A stretch of 64,000 bases of DNA, from NCBI GenBank assembly GCA_002946415.1, contig NJPS01000054.1, positions 434,001-498,000 of the forward strand. Reading direction: 5' to 3'. Within the stretch, counting starts at the first letter, position 1. Each line of letters opens with the position of its first letter. Under the pieces are notes generated by a model. The model did no database searches and was not told where the DNA came from. It saw only the letters and a list, made by a program, of their open reading frames with translations. Position numbers and translations under genes: made by a program. Positions 1 to 16,640 of this stretch are shown here, piece after piece. Source of the stretch: Rutstroemia sp. NJR-2017a BVV2 (lineage: Eukaryota; Ascomycota; Leotiomycetes; Helotiales; Rutstroemiaceae).

Positions 1-1
1 C

Positions 2-569
2 TACGAAGAAGAGGTAGCGCCTATGGCAAGATCTGGTCGGGATGAATGCAACAGAGAAAGCGAACCGTTCGAGATCCAAGCAGACACAAGAGATTCGCCT
101 TGGACAGGCTGTGACTTGATTGAGGTACTCGTAGAGCAATTCGAGACCATAGGACCCATCAATTAATGTCTCCCCACTGGAGGTAAGTTGTTGTACCAAG
201 CGAATAAAGATCTAGCCGATGAGAAATAGTTTGACTGGAAACTTCCATTCCCCGACCTTGATTTACTCAAATTCCACGAAACTCATATGGATGCCCGCAG
301 CAAGGCCGTATTAGGTTCCATTGGTAGCAACTACCTGATCCCTTCATCTTCACGTTTCCAATTCCCACCACTATGATTCCGCAAGTTACTTCCAGAACGG
401 CTTCAGCCTTAGCCAGAAGGTCAAGATCACTGACCACGAATATCCTTCTACCAAAGACGCATCTCTCACAAATATTTCTATCACCGGCGCGAATCTCACC
501 ACGATGAACCCATTTGGCTGCTACGTCTATTCATTTCGTCTCTTCTATTTCAACTGTCATCATTCTTAA
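2..569 (+). pseudogene. Possible 3' end or relic of an unidentified gene
   Basis: Not recognised. Three open stretches look weakly coding. Frame 2 is open from the window edge to a stop at 164-166. A second path runs from 153 to 182, then across a good 47-base intron (GTAAGT donor at 183, TAG acceptor ending at 229), and stays open from 230 to a TGA at 374-376. A third frame opens at 369 and runs 66 codons to a TAA at 567-569. The second and third paths read smoothly into each other only if one frameshift is allowed near 369-376. This could be a decayed gene, a sequencing error, or chance. The 5' part lies outside the window. Confidence 0.22.
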
Positions 570-1941
570 CCATCACTACCACCCGCCTACCCGGCTTCCC
601 ACCAAAAAAATTTCATTCTTGCTACATTCTGATTTACCTCATCACCAGCACTACTACTATCATTTCACTTCTTTTCATTTCATTTTCACCGAAAGTCAGC
701 GAGACCGCAGCATCTACTGTCATTTCACGTAAAAGGATTCCAACCAATACGCGTTCGACAGTAGTCTAAGAGATGAACGAATATAAGGAGGGAATACTTT
801 TATACTTGAGATTGATATGTCGATACATTCACTGTGGTACTATTTTATTCTGTTACTCCAGTACGAGTGGTCGCTTGCGTTACTTGGTTCTTGGGAAACA
901 GGGCGAGGGACCACATATTTATACAGTTTTTCCTTCATGGTCGGGGAGGATTTCGGCTGCTTTGCGGGGCACTTTGGGAGGGGCAGGTGAATGAACGATT
1001 TTATGGACTCGTGCCGGAGAAAGGGAGAACGGCGGAGAGGGGGACTGAAGGGTGCAAACTATGACATGAGGAAGGGGGGCCGAAGATATACATCGTAGAT
1101 AGACATCCTGGATTCCTAGCATATAAAACCAATCTCACATTTTCATTATCGAAGTCTTTTTCATTATTCACCTTACGGAATCATGACAACGGTGACAGTA
1201 TCGACAGCAATAGAATATCCACAACAGTGACAACAGTAAAACTTGAGTGTTGGTAAGAGGAAAACTACGCACACGATCTGGACCTCTGCCTTTGGCGCTT
1301 CAATGGCCTCAGATGTGCTCGGGATCATCATTTTGTGAAGCCACACACACAATTTCGATCATCTTGCAACGATCCGAGGTGTTCGGCATCGTCAACTTCT
1401 CGCTATTACGAACCGACTTTTATACTCCGGTCTAGAGAGGGAAGAGATTGATGCGCATTCACTCGTTGTAGCTGCGGTTAGATTCTGCTCAGGTATTGAT
1501 TGTGTGAGGTATGAGCTATTCACCAGACAACACGCGCTACGGCCATCTCATCGGCAATGTTTAAACAACAGAAACACAGTATAGAATAGAACAGGAATGG
1601 AACATCATGGCAACAGCCTCTCAGCTCGTTCCTTCTAAAGCACCATAGCTAGCAGAATATTGAGAACTGATATCCAAATTTGGCGCATACACGTAAGCGG
1701 CGACGTAAGGAGGGTAGTTCAGCACACTTTCGTTAAAATACACACACCGTCCATACATACATGCATGCATACAGACATACGGCCATCCTCCGTCTCCGTT
1801 CCTATCGAAAAGAAAAGCAGAGTAAACTGAAGCAAGATACATAATATGACACCATGCTCCAGCCAAGCAAATTAGCTTCATATAAACCGAACATCTCCTC
1901 TACTACCCATGCCTTCGCCCCTCTCACCACCAGCCCCATCT
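570..1941. other. Intergenic stretch, no convincing gene
   Basis: Only short overlapping open frames of low complexity are present. A TATAAAA box near 1122 is followed by an ATG at 1183 that opens just 15 codons. The segment ends at the stop codon of the SMC3 gene on the minus strand, so the last part probably holds its 3' untranslated region. Confidence 0.5.
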
Positions 1942-5770
<3,829 letters not shown>

Positions 5771-6137
5771 CGCGACAGCTTGTTGCCAGAGGGGCAACTA
5801 CAATCCCGTTCGCCGACCGGATGCGCATGAAACGCAGAAAATGCGTGGAACGAAGTTTTATGGACTAGAATTGTTCTTCAGGGACAGTAAATGGCACAAG
5901 ATCTGAACCAGTCTACAAGTCGGTTCGTCGCGTCTGCATCAAATTGAAGTTGAAGAAACGCGACAAGATTTCGCGACTTTGGTCCTTCGCTCAATCGGGA
6001 CGTAGCGCGGAGGATGTAGCTCACCGCCTTGGCAAAAATCGCAGTGTCGTAATTTCTTATTTTGTCCATCATAAAGTCAAGATCCTCTCCAAAGTGGCAA
6101 CCATCGTCTACTCTTGGGCTACCAGACATTTTAAAAG
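5771..6137. promoter_or_regulatory. Shared divergent promoter of SMC3 and RIO1
   Basis: The 367 bases between the two start codons must hold both 5' untranslated regions and both core promoters, because the genes point away from each other. No TATA box in a convincing position was seen on either side. Both genes are housekeeping genes, so a common broad promoter is plausible, but coordinated control is an inference. Confidence 0.6.
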
Positions 6138-7945
6138 ATGGCAGATAATCAAGAGAATCATGCTACCTCTGCTGTTGCAGAAGGACAAGATCCGACACAC
6201 ACATATATACCAAACCAGGGTTATGTTCACCCCGCCACTGCAGATGCCCCGCCATTCGCACCAAATTCCGCCGAAAATACAGAATACGCAGCGGATAACG
6301 AAGACGACGCCTATGATGACCTGTTTGAGGAGGAAGATGATGGATATGTCGACGAGGTTGACTATGACCCTTCGTCCGGTGATTTAACCAAATCATACAA
6401 TCGTCAGCGCAAGCTCAACGACAATAATGCGACAGTTAAAACAAATTCACAAAAACCTGCCGCGAATACGAAGGCGAGTGTTGACGACCAAATCAGCAGC
6501 TTGTCAAAACATGCAGCCAAGATTAGACTAGATACTGGGTTTGGGGAGAGTCAGAAAACCCATGGAAAGGACAAATCTGATCGTGCGACGAGCGAACAAG
6601 TTCTTGACCCTCGCACGAGAATGATCTTACTACAGATGATCAACAGAGGAATTGTCTCCGAAGTAAATGGGTGTCTCAGTACCGGAAAGGAAGCCAATGT
6701 TTATGGAGCATTGTCGATTCCATCATCCGACGATGACGCTCAACCTATACACCGAGCAATTAAAGTCTACAAGACGAGTATTTTGGTTTTCAAGGATCGT
6801 GACCGTTACGTCACTGGAGAGCATCGATTCCGATCAGGATACAACAAAGGAAACAACAGAGCCATGGTCAAAGTATGGGCTGAAAAAGAGTTCCGGAATC
6901 TGAAGCGTCTGCATCTCGCTGGAATACCTTGTCCCGAACCTGTATATCTTCGGCTACACGTGTTGGTCATGGGGTTCCTCGGTGACAAGAAAGGTTGGGC
7001 AGCACCCCGACTTCGAGACGCCGAAATCACTGGCGAAGATGTCGATGAGCAGTGGCGACTACTCTACCTCCAATTAATCGGGCTTATGCGAAGAATGTAC
7101 CAAACCTGCAAACTCGTCCACGCAGATCTGTCAGAGTACAATGTGTTATACCATCAAAAGAAACTCTTCATCATCGATGTATCTCAAAGTGTTGAGCACG
7201 ACCATCCCCGCTCGTTAGAATTCCTCCGCATGGATATCAAAAACGTATCCGATTTCTTCAAGCGCAAATCCGTCGACGTGCTTTCCGAACAAACTATCTA
7301 CGCATTCATAACCTCACACGACGGACCCGTTCAGGAACCAGCATTGAGTGAAGCACTCGAGAAACTACTAGCTGAAAGACCGGCCGAGGAAGACACTGAA
7401 GAAGCAGCTGCAGAAAAACAGGTCGAGAACGAAGTATTCCGCCAGCAATATATCCCGCAGACGCTAGAACAAGTCTACGATTTCGAACGCGACGCGGAGA
7501 AAGTGGGGAAGGGCCATCGGGATGATCTCGTGTATAGAAATCTATTAGCGGAGAAGGTGCCCATGTCCTCGGGTAATGAAGCGGATGCAGAGGATACCAT
7601 GGGTGGGAGTTCGAGCCAGGGAAGTGCTGATGAGGATGATGAAGATGACGAGGATGGAGGCGCTGGAGTTGACGGCGATGATGATGACGAGAAGAGATTT
7701 GAAAAGGGCACACCGAGGGGAAAGAGATTTGAGGATAAGGATGCAAAGAAGGTATGTTTTTCTTCCCCTCCCCCGTAGCCACAGCCCATCAGCACGCTCC
7801 GATATCATTACCCACACATACTAACAACCCATCACAGGACCACAAAAAAGCCGTAAAGGAAGAAAAGCGAGAAAAGAGAAAAGACAAAATCCCCAAACAC
7901 CTGAAGAAAAAACTCGTCAGCACTACCGCTCGACATAAGCATTAG
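6138..7945 (+). CDS. rio1: RIO1, atypical serine kinase of 40S ribosome maturation
   Basis: RIO1 is an atypical kinase/ATPase needed for the final cytoplasmic maturation of the 40S subunit. Two exons (6138-7751 and 7838-7945) joined over an 86-base GT-AG intron with a CTAAC branch site at 7821 encode 573 residues. An acidic N-terminal region precedes the kinase fold. The RIO P-loop STGKEANVY is at 181-189, the catalytic loop HADLSEYN at 328-335 (Asp330 catalytic, Asn335 metal-binding), and the metal-binding IIDVSQ with Asp347 (the residue autophosphorylated in RIO1). The tail has an acidic Asp/Glu run and ends in a Lys/Arg-rich segment from the second exon, as in yeast Rio1. The short loop spacing and STGKEANVY distinguish it from RIO2. 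Confidence 0.96.
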
Positions 7946-10900
7946 ATATCAAGAAATGAAAGACTAAATGCCCATCTGATGTTTCCTCCCTCCCTTAACT
8001 GTACTAGATTGCGTGACTTGTATCCCATAACCGCGACCAGCTTAAGAGAGCTGAATTGGATTCTCTTTTTTTTTTTTTTTTTTCAGAGTGATGTATATAT
8101 ATGCAAGTACTTCCCGAATGATGAATACTGAACTGAACCCCCTTTTTACGCGGGGGATCATGGTAGAGGTGGGGTAGATACTGGGGAAGTTGTCTGCTCG
8201 GTGGTGCTAGAATTGGGATGGAGAGAGTGTTTGGGAAGGTATAGTTCTGTGATGACGGTGGCTGCACTAGAATGGGTTTGTGGTGTCGCTATGGAGATTT
8301 GTGCGTGGTGTGTTTATGTACCTATAATAGTGATGGAGCGATTTTCTGAGGTTGGGGTTAGAGGGGGGGGGGTGTTGGGGAAATAGTAGGTGTGATGTAT
8401 GTATGGTTATTCTAGCTATTTCTGAGCGAGTCCTCGCAGGTACTGGTTAGTAACTTATCAAATAGAGCAGTGCTCTAATATATAGCTTGCATATTGGATA
8501 TTGGATGTTTGTAGCACAAGACAGGTCACAGAGGTAAAAATTGGTATTGGTATATTGGGAGTGAGTGGGAGGAAGCAAAAGTAAAGGAGAGATTAATTAA
8601 CTTAGGGCCTGAATTCATAAGGCTAAGTGGAAATCGAGAATCTCCTCTCGAGCCCCAAACCATACCATGTATCCTCCTTCCTTTCCGTATTGATGATTTA
8701 GGAAGGGCGTTCACGTATTGTTTGTGTAGAAGCAAGCAAGCAAGCAAAGACCTATCTTCCTTACCCCGAGGTTATACATCTATCCACAGGAACAGGAACA
8801 AGAGCTGGGACAAGAACTGGGACAAGATGAGATAAGTCAAAATGCCGCGCTAGAAATCCCCGCTGTCTGATTATTTAAAATCCGCCAAGCAACTACGCGA
8901 GGAGAATATGGGGGAGAGGGGGGAGGAAAGGAGAACGTGGGGGAAGGTGCAGAAATGTTTGAATTGGAACTGCGCAGGGGAAAGAGGGCGGAATGAAAGG
9001 AATGGAAACTCTGAGCATTTTTTCGGCTTTTTCCTAAGAAAGAAACTCTTATGCGATCATACACAGTGTCTCCAGAATTAGATTGATTGTGATGTACTGT
9101 AGCAAGACGATATCCCCTCGCGAGACAAGACAAGACAAGACACGAACCCAAACAAAACTCAAAGTCATCTGTTTCTCTGCCATCCCAAAATAAACAAAGC
9201 CGAGCAATCCGGTCCAGGATCGATCAGCAGATCTCCGGATTCCGATCACCTGGCTAGCTTGTACTTGTGCTTACTGGTACCCCGCAAGCACAGACACTCT
9301 CTCCTAACCATCCCATTCCATCCATTCCAAACATCTGATCAAAGACCCTACTAAGTTATATGATTTCGAGATCCATTCCGTTCCTTCCGCCCGGAAAAGA
9401 CTCAAAAACAAAGCTCTCTTCCACCTAGCATAATCGCCGAGAACGTAGCAAGCGAACGGGTGCTGTGGAGTAAATGGTGGGTGTATTAGCCCTAGTACTA
9501 GTTTCGAGGCGTGGGCGCCAAACATATAACTGCCGGGACTAGTGGATATAATTGTAAGTTTTGTATGAGATGCCCTTATGATTGTATTGCATAGAAGAGA
9601 TCTGCGCGAAGGTACCATACTTGAGTAACTCTGCTGTTTATCAACCCCACGCACACGGGCCGAAAGAAATAGTAGTCTGGTTCTCGGAGAGCCAGCGTCA
9701 CGTCACCTCACCTCATCCCAGGAAGAAAGAAAGTATTCTCGCTGTTCCTGGCAGTTGCAAGTACCGGTATCCGATGCGTGGTATTAGGTGATCGTCATGG
9801 GTGTTCCATGTCTGGAGCCGAAAGTATGGAAGAGCTAGGTAAGTGGATGGATGAAAAGACAGTATTCTTCTAGAATTGCAGATGGCGAACGGCCCAGAGA
9901 GAGAAGTGAAGTCATATAGGTCGAAATATGTAACTGGAAATAAAGTAGTCTAGTACATGGACTAAGGTGAGGGGAGGGAGGTGAACCGAAACACTGGGTT
10001 TTGAGGCTTTCTGGAAGGAGATGTGATGGGATGGGTGAAGATTCAATGAGATAAGAGATCCAATGGAATAGGAGTGGATGGTATGAAATGACACAGAGAA
10101 GAAGATGGTGATATAATATATCCATCTGTCCCTCTTCAGTGACCATGCAGGTCACAATACTTCGTAGACACCAACCATAAGATTCGTAAATAAACGCCAC
10201 TTTTACCTTATCAGCATATTGTAGCTATATCAGCACCATCAAAAGCACAATCCAAAACTCCATCCCCAAACCCCCAGCCAGATCTCACTAAAGATCCAAG
10301 TCCACACACTCTCTCCTCACACCCAAACACGTGACTTCATACCCCACAAAACGGGATCAATTTTGCTTAAAAGTTAAAACCCGCGCGTCCCCGACGGAAC
10401 CGGGGAAGCCGTCCGTGAGTATGATCCCACTCTGTCCGTCCATCCCTTTTCGCAAATCTGTTACGAGAGAACTTTACTTTATTTGTTTACCTCTCTTCAC
10501 CTTTATATTCGTTTATTCGTACTGTAAGGATATGATATTTGGTGTGCGTGCAGAACCCTGCGCCGAATAAAGTGGATTGTCGTCGTTTTTTTGTCGCAAT
10601 TTCTAATTTCGGAGGAGGAGGAGATTTGAGTAGAAGCAGCGAAACGTCCCGTGTTTACTGACTTTTGACTCACCCCAAAACTCGGGGCGCGGGACGTTTT
10701 GCTTTCCCTTGCGTGCCTGCCCGAGCGAAGTTAAGCTATTGGAATGGGCTGATTTGTGTTTGCGCGCGGGAAAACGACGGCGTCTGGGACTTGTAAGAAA
10801 TAGAGTGCGGCGTAGGTTGGCGTGCCTGTGTGTGTGTGGTTGTGTGTGGTCCAGCTATGCTATGCATCTAGGGACTCTGTCTCTGTGCCGGCAGTCCGCT

Positions 10901-11802
10901 GTGGATATCAAGGAGATTGAGCTGGACTCGAGTTGCGAAGAATCGAATTCCAACAGTTGTTCAATCTAGGTATTTTCTAGAGCATGCGGCGCAGATTTTG
11001 GTTGAGGAAGACGGTCGTTTACCTCGTAGAAGTAAGGTCTGTCTGCCCCTGGTCCCGGTCCGGATCCCTCTCGCTACTCCACAGCGCTGTACTTTCTGGG
11101 ATGGCTGCATACGCTGGGTGGAAGTAAGCACGGGGATTGAGGTGGATAGGTGGAAGATGAGCTTCCGTTACACGCACTTGGGGGACATGCTTGTAGATGC
11201 AGCGCAGAGGGCCAGAGGCAGAGTCTGGAAATATGCAACCACTAACCCCTATAGCAGAGAGATGAGAGAGACGATGATCTGTACACTTGTGTTTGGTACC
11301 TACTACCTAGAGCTCGCGACTCTGACATGTTTCGAGTCCCTACTCGAAGCCGTCCGTCTGTCTACCGTTAATGCGGTCACTTTGTCTCGGAGTGAGACCC
11401 TTTCTCGCACACTCTGGATCCATCCAATTGAATCTCAACCCTAGTCACCGTCGTACGGTCTCCACCAACCCAACTGCAAATGGAGCATCGAGCATCGAGC
11501 ATCGTAACACAAACACGAATGTACCGTACCTGAAGCATTGGTTCTCATTATGTTGAGCATGGACTTTCGTACATGTGGTTGAGATTGGCTTGCTCGTCCG
11601 AAATTTTTCTCATGGGGGTGCTGCAGATGATATGTAATAGATAATATATGCAAAATTGGATCAACGCCCGCCAATTTGTACGTTTGTACGTACGAAGTGC
11701 GGCAGGTCTGCAACCCAAGGATTTGGTTGATTGGTATAGGATGGCGAATGGTGCAGCTTACATATCACCAAGAGCTTTAGGACACGACGAGCTTTGGGAT
11801 AA

Positions 11803-11848
11803 GTTACCAGGACTTTACCAGGCTTTACCAGGACTTTACCAAGAACTT
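11803..11848 (+). repeat. Short tandem repeat, 11-base unit
   Basis: About four imperfect copies of CTTTACCAGGA/CTTTACCAGGG in a row. The last copy has drifted to CTTTACCAAGA. No gene is associated. Confidence 0.7.
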
Positions 11849-12050
11849 TAGGACAACATCAGCTCGGCGATGATTGACATCCTAGCTGTGTCGGTCTACC
11901 AAACGAAACGTTCCCACGCCTCGGCATCCACGGCACCGACAGTATGAAAAGGTAGATGTCTAGTGCCGAGGCAAGTGGAATCTTTGGAGCTTCCCTCCAA
12001 GCAAAATTCTGGCGGCTGGAAAAGACGGAATGCTGATTCATATCTTTACC

Positions 12051-12108
12051 GTGTAGGTGTAGGTGTAGGTGTAGGTGTAGGTGGTGCAGGTGCAGGTGTA
12101 AGTGTAAG
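12051..12108 (+). repeat. Hexamer microsatellite GTGTAG
   Basis: Five exact GTGTAG units run from 12051, followed by related GTGCAG and GTGTAA units. The unit is not the usual fungal telomere hexamer TTAGGG, so this is treated as an ordinary microsatellite. Confidence 0.85.
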
Positions 12109-13790
12109 ATGCGTACATGTCCGTCTAGAATAGCCCAGCCAAGACGACAGGGTAGGATCTACTGCGTACAGCTAGTAGTAAGCAGATGACCATTGACCAA
12201 AACGAAACCTTCCCCAGTTTCTCATCTCCACTGAAAATCAACTCGGAACTCAATTAAATCAATCCAACACACACTGACCGAGCCGGCCATATTAAATGAT
12301 ATCGGTAAAAGAGAAAATCTTCTGATTCCTCATGCAGGCCTATCCAGAAAAGGGACCGAGTTTTCTCTGCTCAGGCCAGCGATCCATAAGTTCTGCGAAA
12401 GCTTCGATTTGGGGCACGGAATTGGCTGCATCGAGTTTAGCGGCAGGGATTAATCCTCGGGCCTATCGCGATAGTTCGCAATTTATCAACTCCACACGAG
12501 CTGCTAAAGTTAAACAATGCATTCAATTCGTCTCCATCCATGAGCCATCTCGCGTCAATCTTCTCGACCACCGTTCGCATTTTATCCAGCATTTATCCGG
12601 AATGTCCTACCCCTAGGGTTACGGGTTACGGTATTGATGCGATACTTCGGACCAATCGAAGCCGCACCATCGCTTGCGCACCTGCTAACGCTTTTCCCCT
12701 CTGGCTGGCTGTCATCGGCATCGAAGATCTTTGTCCACTATGTACTTGGCTTGGTTGGCGTTGCAATTGTCGGGTTTGAACTGCTCCCCAGAAGATCCAC
12801 AGTGTCCCTCTCAACTGCCATCCTTCGCACGCACATCGGAGAAGTAGCTGCAAACTTGCCATACCCTTAGATACAGCTTACATCTAGCAACCTTCAGCCT
12901 GTATGTTCGTGTGCATGTACGACAACCAGCCCTGTCCCGCACCCTTTGTGAGACCGAGACCGACCCAAATGCTCCTTCAACATGTCGAGTATGACGAGGC
13001 TACTGCTCTGGGATCGACGCCATATGGACGAATGGATGCGCTCGACCAATGGACCGCGACAGCTAAAATGGCGATACCAATTGGCACGGGCATTCCGCCA
13101 TAACGTACAGAAAGAGAAGGGAAAAGCCAGCCGAACACGCAAACTAGGATTCCTCTTACTGTACTGAGGGGATACTGTGCTTCGTAGTGCAAAAGAACCA
13201 ACTGCCTAGCCTACCGACCTACCCAGCACTTGGTGGATATGGGGGTCAAGGGGCAAGAATCTGGTGTGAGCGGTAAGTGGTCAACCACGTCTTGGCATCG
13301 TGGGTTTTTTTGATTATCATTACGACGGTGAGCGATCATTGGCTGATTTTCCCGTTTTGTCCTTGGATGCGGTCTATGAAATTGACACATTTTCACTACT
13401 CCAGATCCCTCGATGCGTCCTAGCGCTGTCCACCAGGTAAACATCTGCAGGCTCCCCAGGACTGCATGCGAGCATGCTTACTTTGAACAAGGCTAGCCAA
13501 GTACAAAGTACTGTAAGCTATGGGTCTACATGGGTCAATCCCAATGTCCCACACAGTATATCCCCAGTCCTTTTTCTCTTACTTCGTAGACGGCAGCTCA
13601 CTATATATCGTGTCTCTCCCTCGCACAATCCCATTCTCTTTCTCATGTTTCTGTTCTGCATATATTCACTAATCTAGTTTTTCCTCACTTCGCTTTCGCG
13701 TCCTCTGCATTGGATTGATTCTGTATAAGGACGCTTGCACCACCCACATTATCTTCTTCTAATCGCATATTCAAACAAAACACCATCATC

Positions 13791-14798
13791 ATGTCGACCA
13801 CCGCTACCGCCGATCCGGCGCTCAACAAGGAGTACAATCACGACAATGCTGCCTCCACTACTTATGACCATGCCCCCGTCAATGGCGCAAACACAACGAC
13901 TCACCGAGGATACGACTATGGAGGAAACCCATTGGCACACATGAACACTGGCGAATCTGCAAGGTTTCCAGCATTTGGCGGAGAATTCCAACCTGGTCTT
14001 TACAAGCCTACCACTGAAAGGAAATTCGCCAACCCGGCTCCTCTCGGTCTGAGTGCTTTCGCCTTGACTACCTTTGTACTGTCTCTCGTCAACATTGGAA
14101 CTGCTGGTGTTTCCCAACCCAATATTGTTGTTGCTCTCGCTTTTGGATATGGTGGACTTGTTCAATTACTTGCTGGCATGTGGTATGTATACGGTTCATG
14201 TCCCGAGCTCTGCGAACAAACATTAACACGGTTCCAGGGAAATGGCTGTAGGAAACACTTTTGGTGCCACCGCTCTATCATCATACGGAGGTTTCTGGCT
14301 CTCATTCGCTATCGTCCTTACTCCCGGTGGATTCAACATCGTGTCAGAGTACGGTGGAGAGAACTCTCATGTCAATGATTTCAACAACGCTTTCGGTTTC
14401 TTCCTGATGGGCTGGTTCATCTTTACTACCATCCTGTTGATTTGCACACTCCGATCCACTGTCGCTTTCTTCCTGCTATTCTTCTTCTTGGATCTGGCCT
14501 TCCTCCTTTTGGGTGTTGGACATCTCCGCGCTAGCGATATAGGTACGCCTCACCCAAACACTATCAAGGCTGGTGGATATTTCGGATTATTCGCTGCATT
14601 CATGGCTTGGTATAACGCTCTTGCTGGTATCGCAGACGACAGGTATGTTTTTTCTATTTCCGCCCCTCGTTTTCCACACTCAAAACTAACGTCTCTCTTT
14701 ACAGCAACTCTTTCTTCGTCATCCCCGTCGCACATTTCCCATGGTCTGTCAAGGGCCGTGAGCGTCGTGCCGAGAAGACTGAACGTCAAACTGTTTAA
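13791..14798 (+). CDS. GPR1/FUN34/YaaH family acetate-transporter-like protein
   Basis: Polytopic plasma-membrane protein of the family that includes yeast Ady2/Ato1 and Aspergillus AcpA, which take up acetate or are linked to ammonium export. Three exons (13791-14182, 14238-14642, 14705-14798) joined by 55- and 62-base introns encode 296 residues, normal length. A hydrophilic N-terminal tail of about 78 residues is followed by the family signature NPAPLGL at 81-87 at the start of the first of about six membrane segments. The short tail is basic. Start chosen at the only upstream ATG in frame, after a pyrimidine-rich leader. The family has several paralogues in filamentous fungi, so substrate and exact orthology are not settled here. 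Confidence 0.93.
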
Positions 14799-15646
14799 GC
14801 TATCATATCCATAAACATATACCTACAACCGATGAAATGCAATGCAATGCCCTCTTACTACATATACCTACTGATACCCAACACACATTTGAAACCGAAA
14901 TTTAAAATATTTTCGCTGTTTGTTTGCTTTTTTTCTTGATTTTTGCTATGATGAGGTTGGATGGGATGGGATGGGATAATGATGGGATGTTATTGAAGAA
15001 TTTTGTATGATTGGGATAGGATGAGGATGAGTGTGAGGGTAGAGTAGGGTAAAGGGGAAGGGGAATGATATGAATTGGTTATTAAAAATGGTGATTTGGG
15101 TAGGAGGGATGGAGGAAGTGCTGATTTGGATTGAGTTGGGTGGGTGAGTGGTGGGGGGTGGGTGATGAGTGATGGTTGAGTGATAGTTAAAGGGGTTATC
15201 TTTAACTGGACTTGACGGAACGGGACTTGATGGGATTGTTTTATCGATGACTTAGGAGTTTTTAATATATATAGTAATATATTCTATTTTGAGATCTATG
15301 AGTGTGGTGGTGACTGAGTGAGTGAGTGAGTGCGTGTTGTGTTGTTTGAGTATTTGAGTGTTTGAGTATGGCTTCTGAAAAGGGGGGAAGGGGAGGAGGT
15401 TTGTTGTGATATGGGGGGGTTTATAAGCGTGGAGACCTGTTGATAGTGAGGATGATATTGATATATGGTGAGGGGGGAGGTGTTGATGATATTAATAATA
15501 GGGATAATAACTAGCTATTATATCTATAGTTGGAAGTTGTTGAAGTTGTTGAAGTTGTATTGTAACTAGTAGATGAGATTTTGTAACTAGGTGAGATGGA
15601 TAGTGGGTTGATTAGGTAGTTGGTTGTTTTGGGGGGGGAAAGGTGA

Positions 15647-15700
15647 GGGGTTGAGGGGTTGAGGGGTTGAGGGGGGGGGGGTTATTTTGGGGCGGGGAGT
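15647..15700 (+). repeat. Tandem GGGGTTGA block with G-quadruplex potential
   Basis: Three 8-base GGGGTTGA units are followed by an 11-base G run and then further GGGG tracts. Four or more G4 tracts with loops of four bases fit the rule for an intramolecular G-quadruplex on the plus strand. A run of eight G lies just upstream at 15631. Confidence 0.85.
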
Positions 15701-15745
15701 TGATTATGTTTAGGGGGTTGTTTGTGCTTGGGGGGTTGTTTGTTT

Positions 15746-15850
15746 AGGGGGAGGAGAGAGGAGGGAGGAGAAGAAGGGAGAGGAGGGAGGAGGGAGGAGA
15801 GAGGAAAGAGGAGAGAGGAGAGAGGAGAGAGGAGAGAAGAGAGAAGAGGG
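15746..15850 (+). repeat. 105-base uninterrupted homopurine tract
   Basis: Every base from 15746 to 15850 is A or G, made mostly of GGAGGGA, GGAGAGA and GAGAGGA units. Such mirror-like purine tracts can form triplex (H-DNA). It lies about 50 bases after the G-quadruplex block and ends sharply at a T. Confidence 0.9.
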
Positions 15851-16449
15851 TAATATTACTGGTATAGAGTAAATTTGGGGTTGGGGTTCATAGAGGGGGA
15901 GGTAGTCGATTTAACTATAAAGTCCAAAATACTAACTCGGAACAGAAATAAGGGGGTGGGAAGGGATTTGTTTTTTCTAGGATCTGGGAGTTAGAGGCTG
16001 GAGTCGCGGGTTTGCTAGCTGGGGGTTTGAGGGTTTGGTGCTGATGTTAGTGTTGGGTTTGTTTCTTGATGTTGGTTTGGTGTTGTGATGTGTAGGTGGG
16101 GAATCGGAAAGGAATAAGACAGTATAGTTACTGTGCTGTGGAAGGGACTTAAGGTGCTGATACTGATATAAGCGGATGGACGGGAGGGTGGATGGATAGA
16201 TGCGTGGTTCGTGGATAGACGGGTAGATATATGGATAGGTCGGGAGAGGGTAGTATGGTGTTGCTATAGTGTTGGTGTTAGGCTGGTGTTGGTTTTTATA
16301 TGTGGTGGTGCAGTGTTATCGAAGTGGGGAGGAAGAGGGGGTGGAAGGGTGAGGAAGGGTGAGGTTATGCTGTGTAGTGCTGTGTTCGCTGGAGGAGGGG
16401 ATAAGATGGGATGGGACAGGAGCGGAGGGGATGCGAGGAATATATGAGA

Positions 16450-16640
16450 TTCTGAGCTGTGAATTGGTCTATCTGAAGAACTAAGAACAGAGAAAAGAAG
16501 AGGATTTGTATCTTCAAGAAAGTGGCAATAATGCGGAACTACTGATCGCTCTAAATGGCCTGAAGTTATATGTTATGCCATCGTAGCCTCCGGCGGAACA
16601 TAACATCCGTCAGATCGGACTACTTCCAAATACTCTCGTG
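16450..16640. repeat. Dispersed repeat family A, copy 1
   Basis: About 190 bases with the ordered landmarks ATCTGAAGAACTA, CAAGAAAGTGGC, ATGCCATCG, AGCCTCCGG, CATCCGTCAGATCGGACTACTTCC. The same order occurs at 17064-17265 and, more diverged, at 22135-22455. No coding potential is shared between copies, so it looks like a non-coding repeat or a decayed transposon piece. Confidence 0.75.

Larger units (their letters stand above)
7946..13790. other. Long intergenic region without a convincing gene
   Basis: About 5.8 kb. It starts with the likely RIO1 3' untranslated region, which carries an 18-base poly-T run at 8066-8083. The remaining open frames are short, overlap each other on both strands and show no recognisable motif. 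The longest (10917-11444, 175 codons) is rich in unrelated residues and has no support. Two small tandem repeats (11803-11848 and 12051-12108) are listed separately. A TATATA-like run near 13600 and a pyrimidine-rich stretch to 13790 are the likely promoter and leader of the next gene. Confidence 0.5.
14799..16449 (+). other. G-rich, C-poor low-complexity region downstream of the transporter gene
   Basis: After the 3' untranslated region the plus strand becomes almost free of C for long stretches and is filled with GGATG, GGGA, GTGAG and GGAGA-type runs for about 1.5 kb. It includes several TTGAAG and GAGTGAGTGAG microsatellites and the two tracts listed separately. No coding sequence is supported. 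Confidence 0.75.

Noticed and set aside
10917..11444. 175-codon plus-strand open frame
   Set aside because: Overlaps other frames, no recognisable motif, and composition typical of chance translation.
12051..12108. Telomere-like GTGTAG hexamers
   Set aside because: The unit differs from TTAGGG and the array is only about 33 exact bases, so it is not an interstitial telomere.
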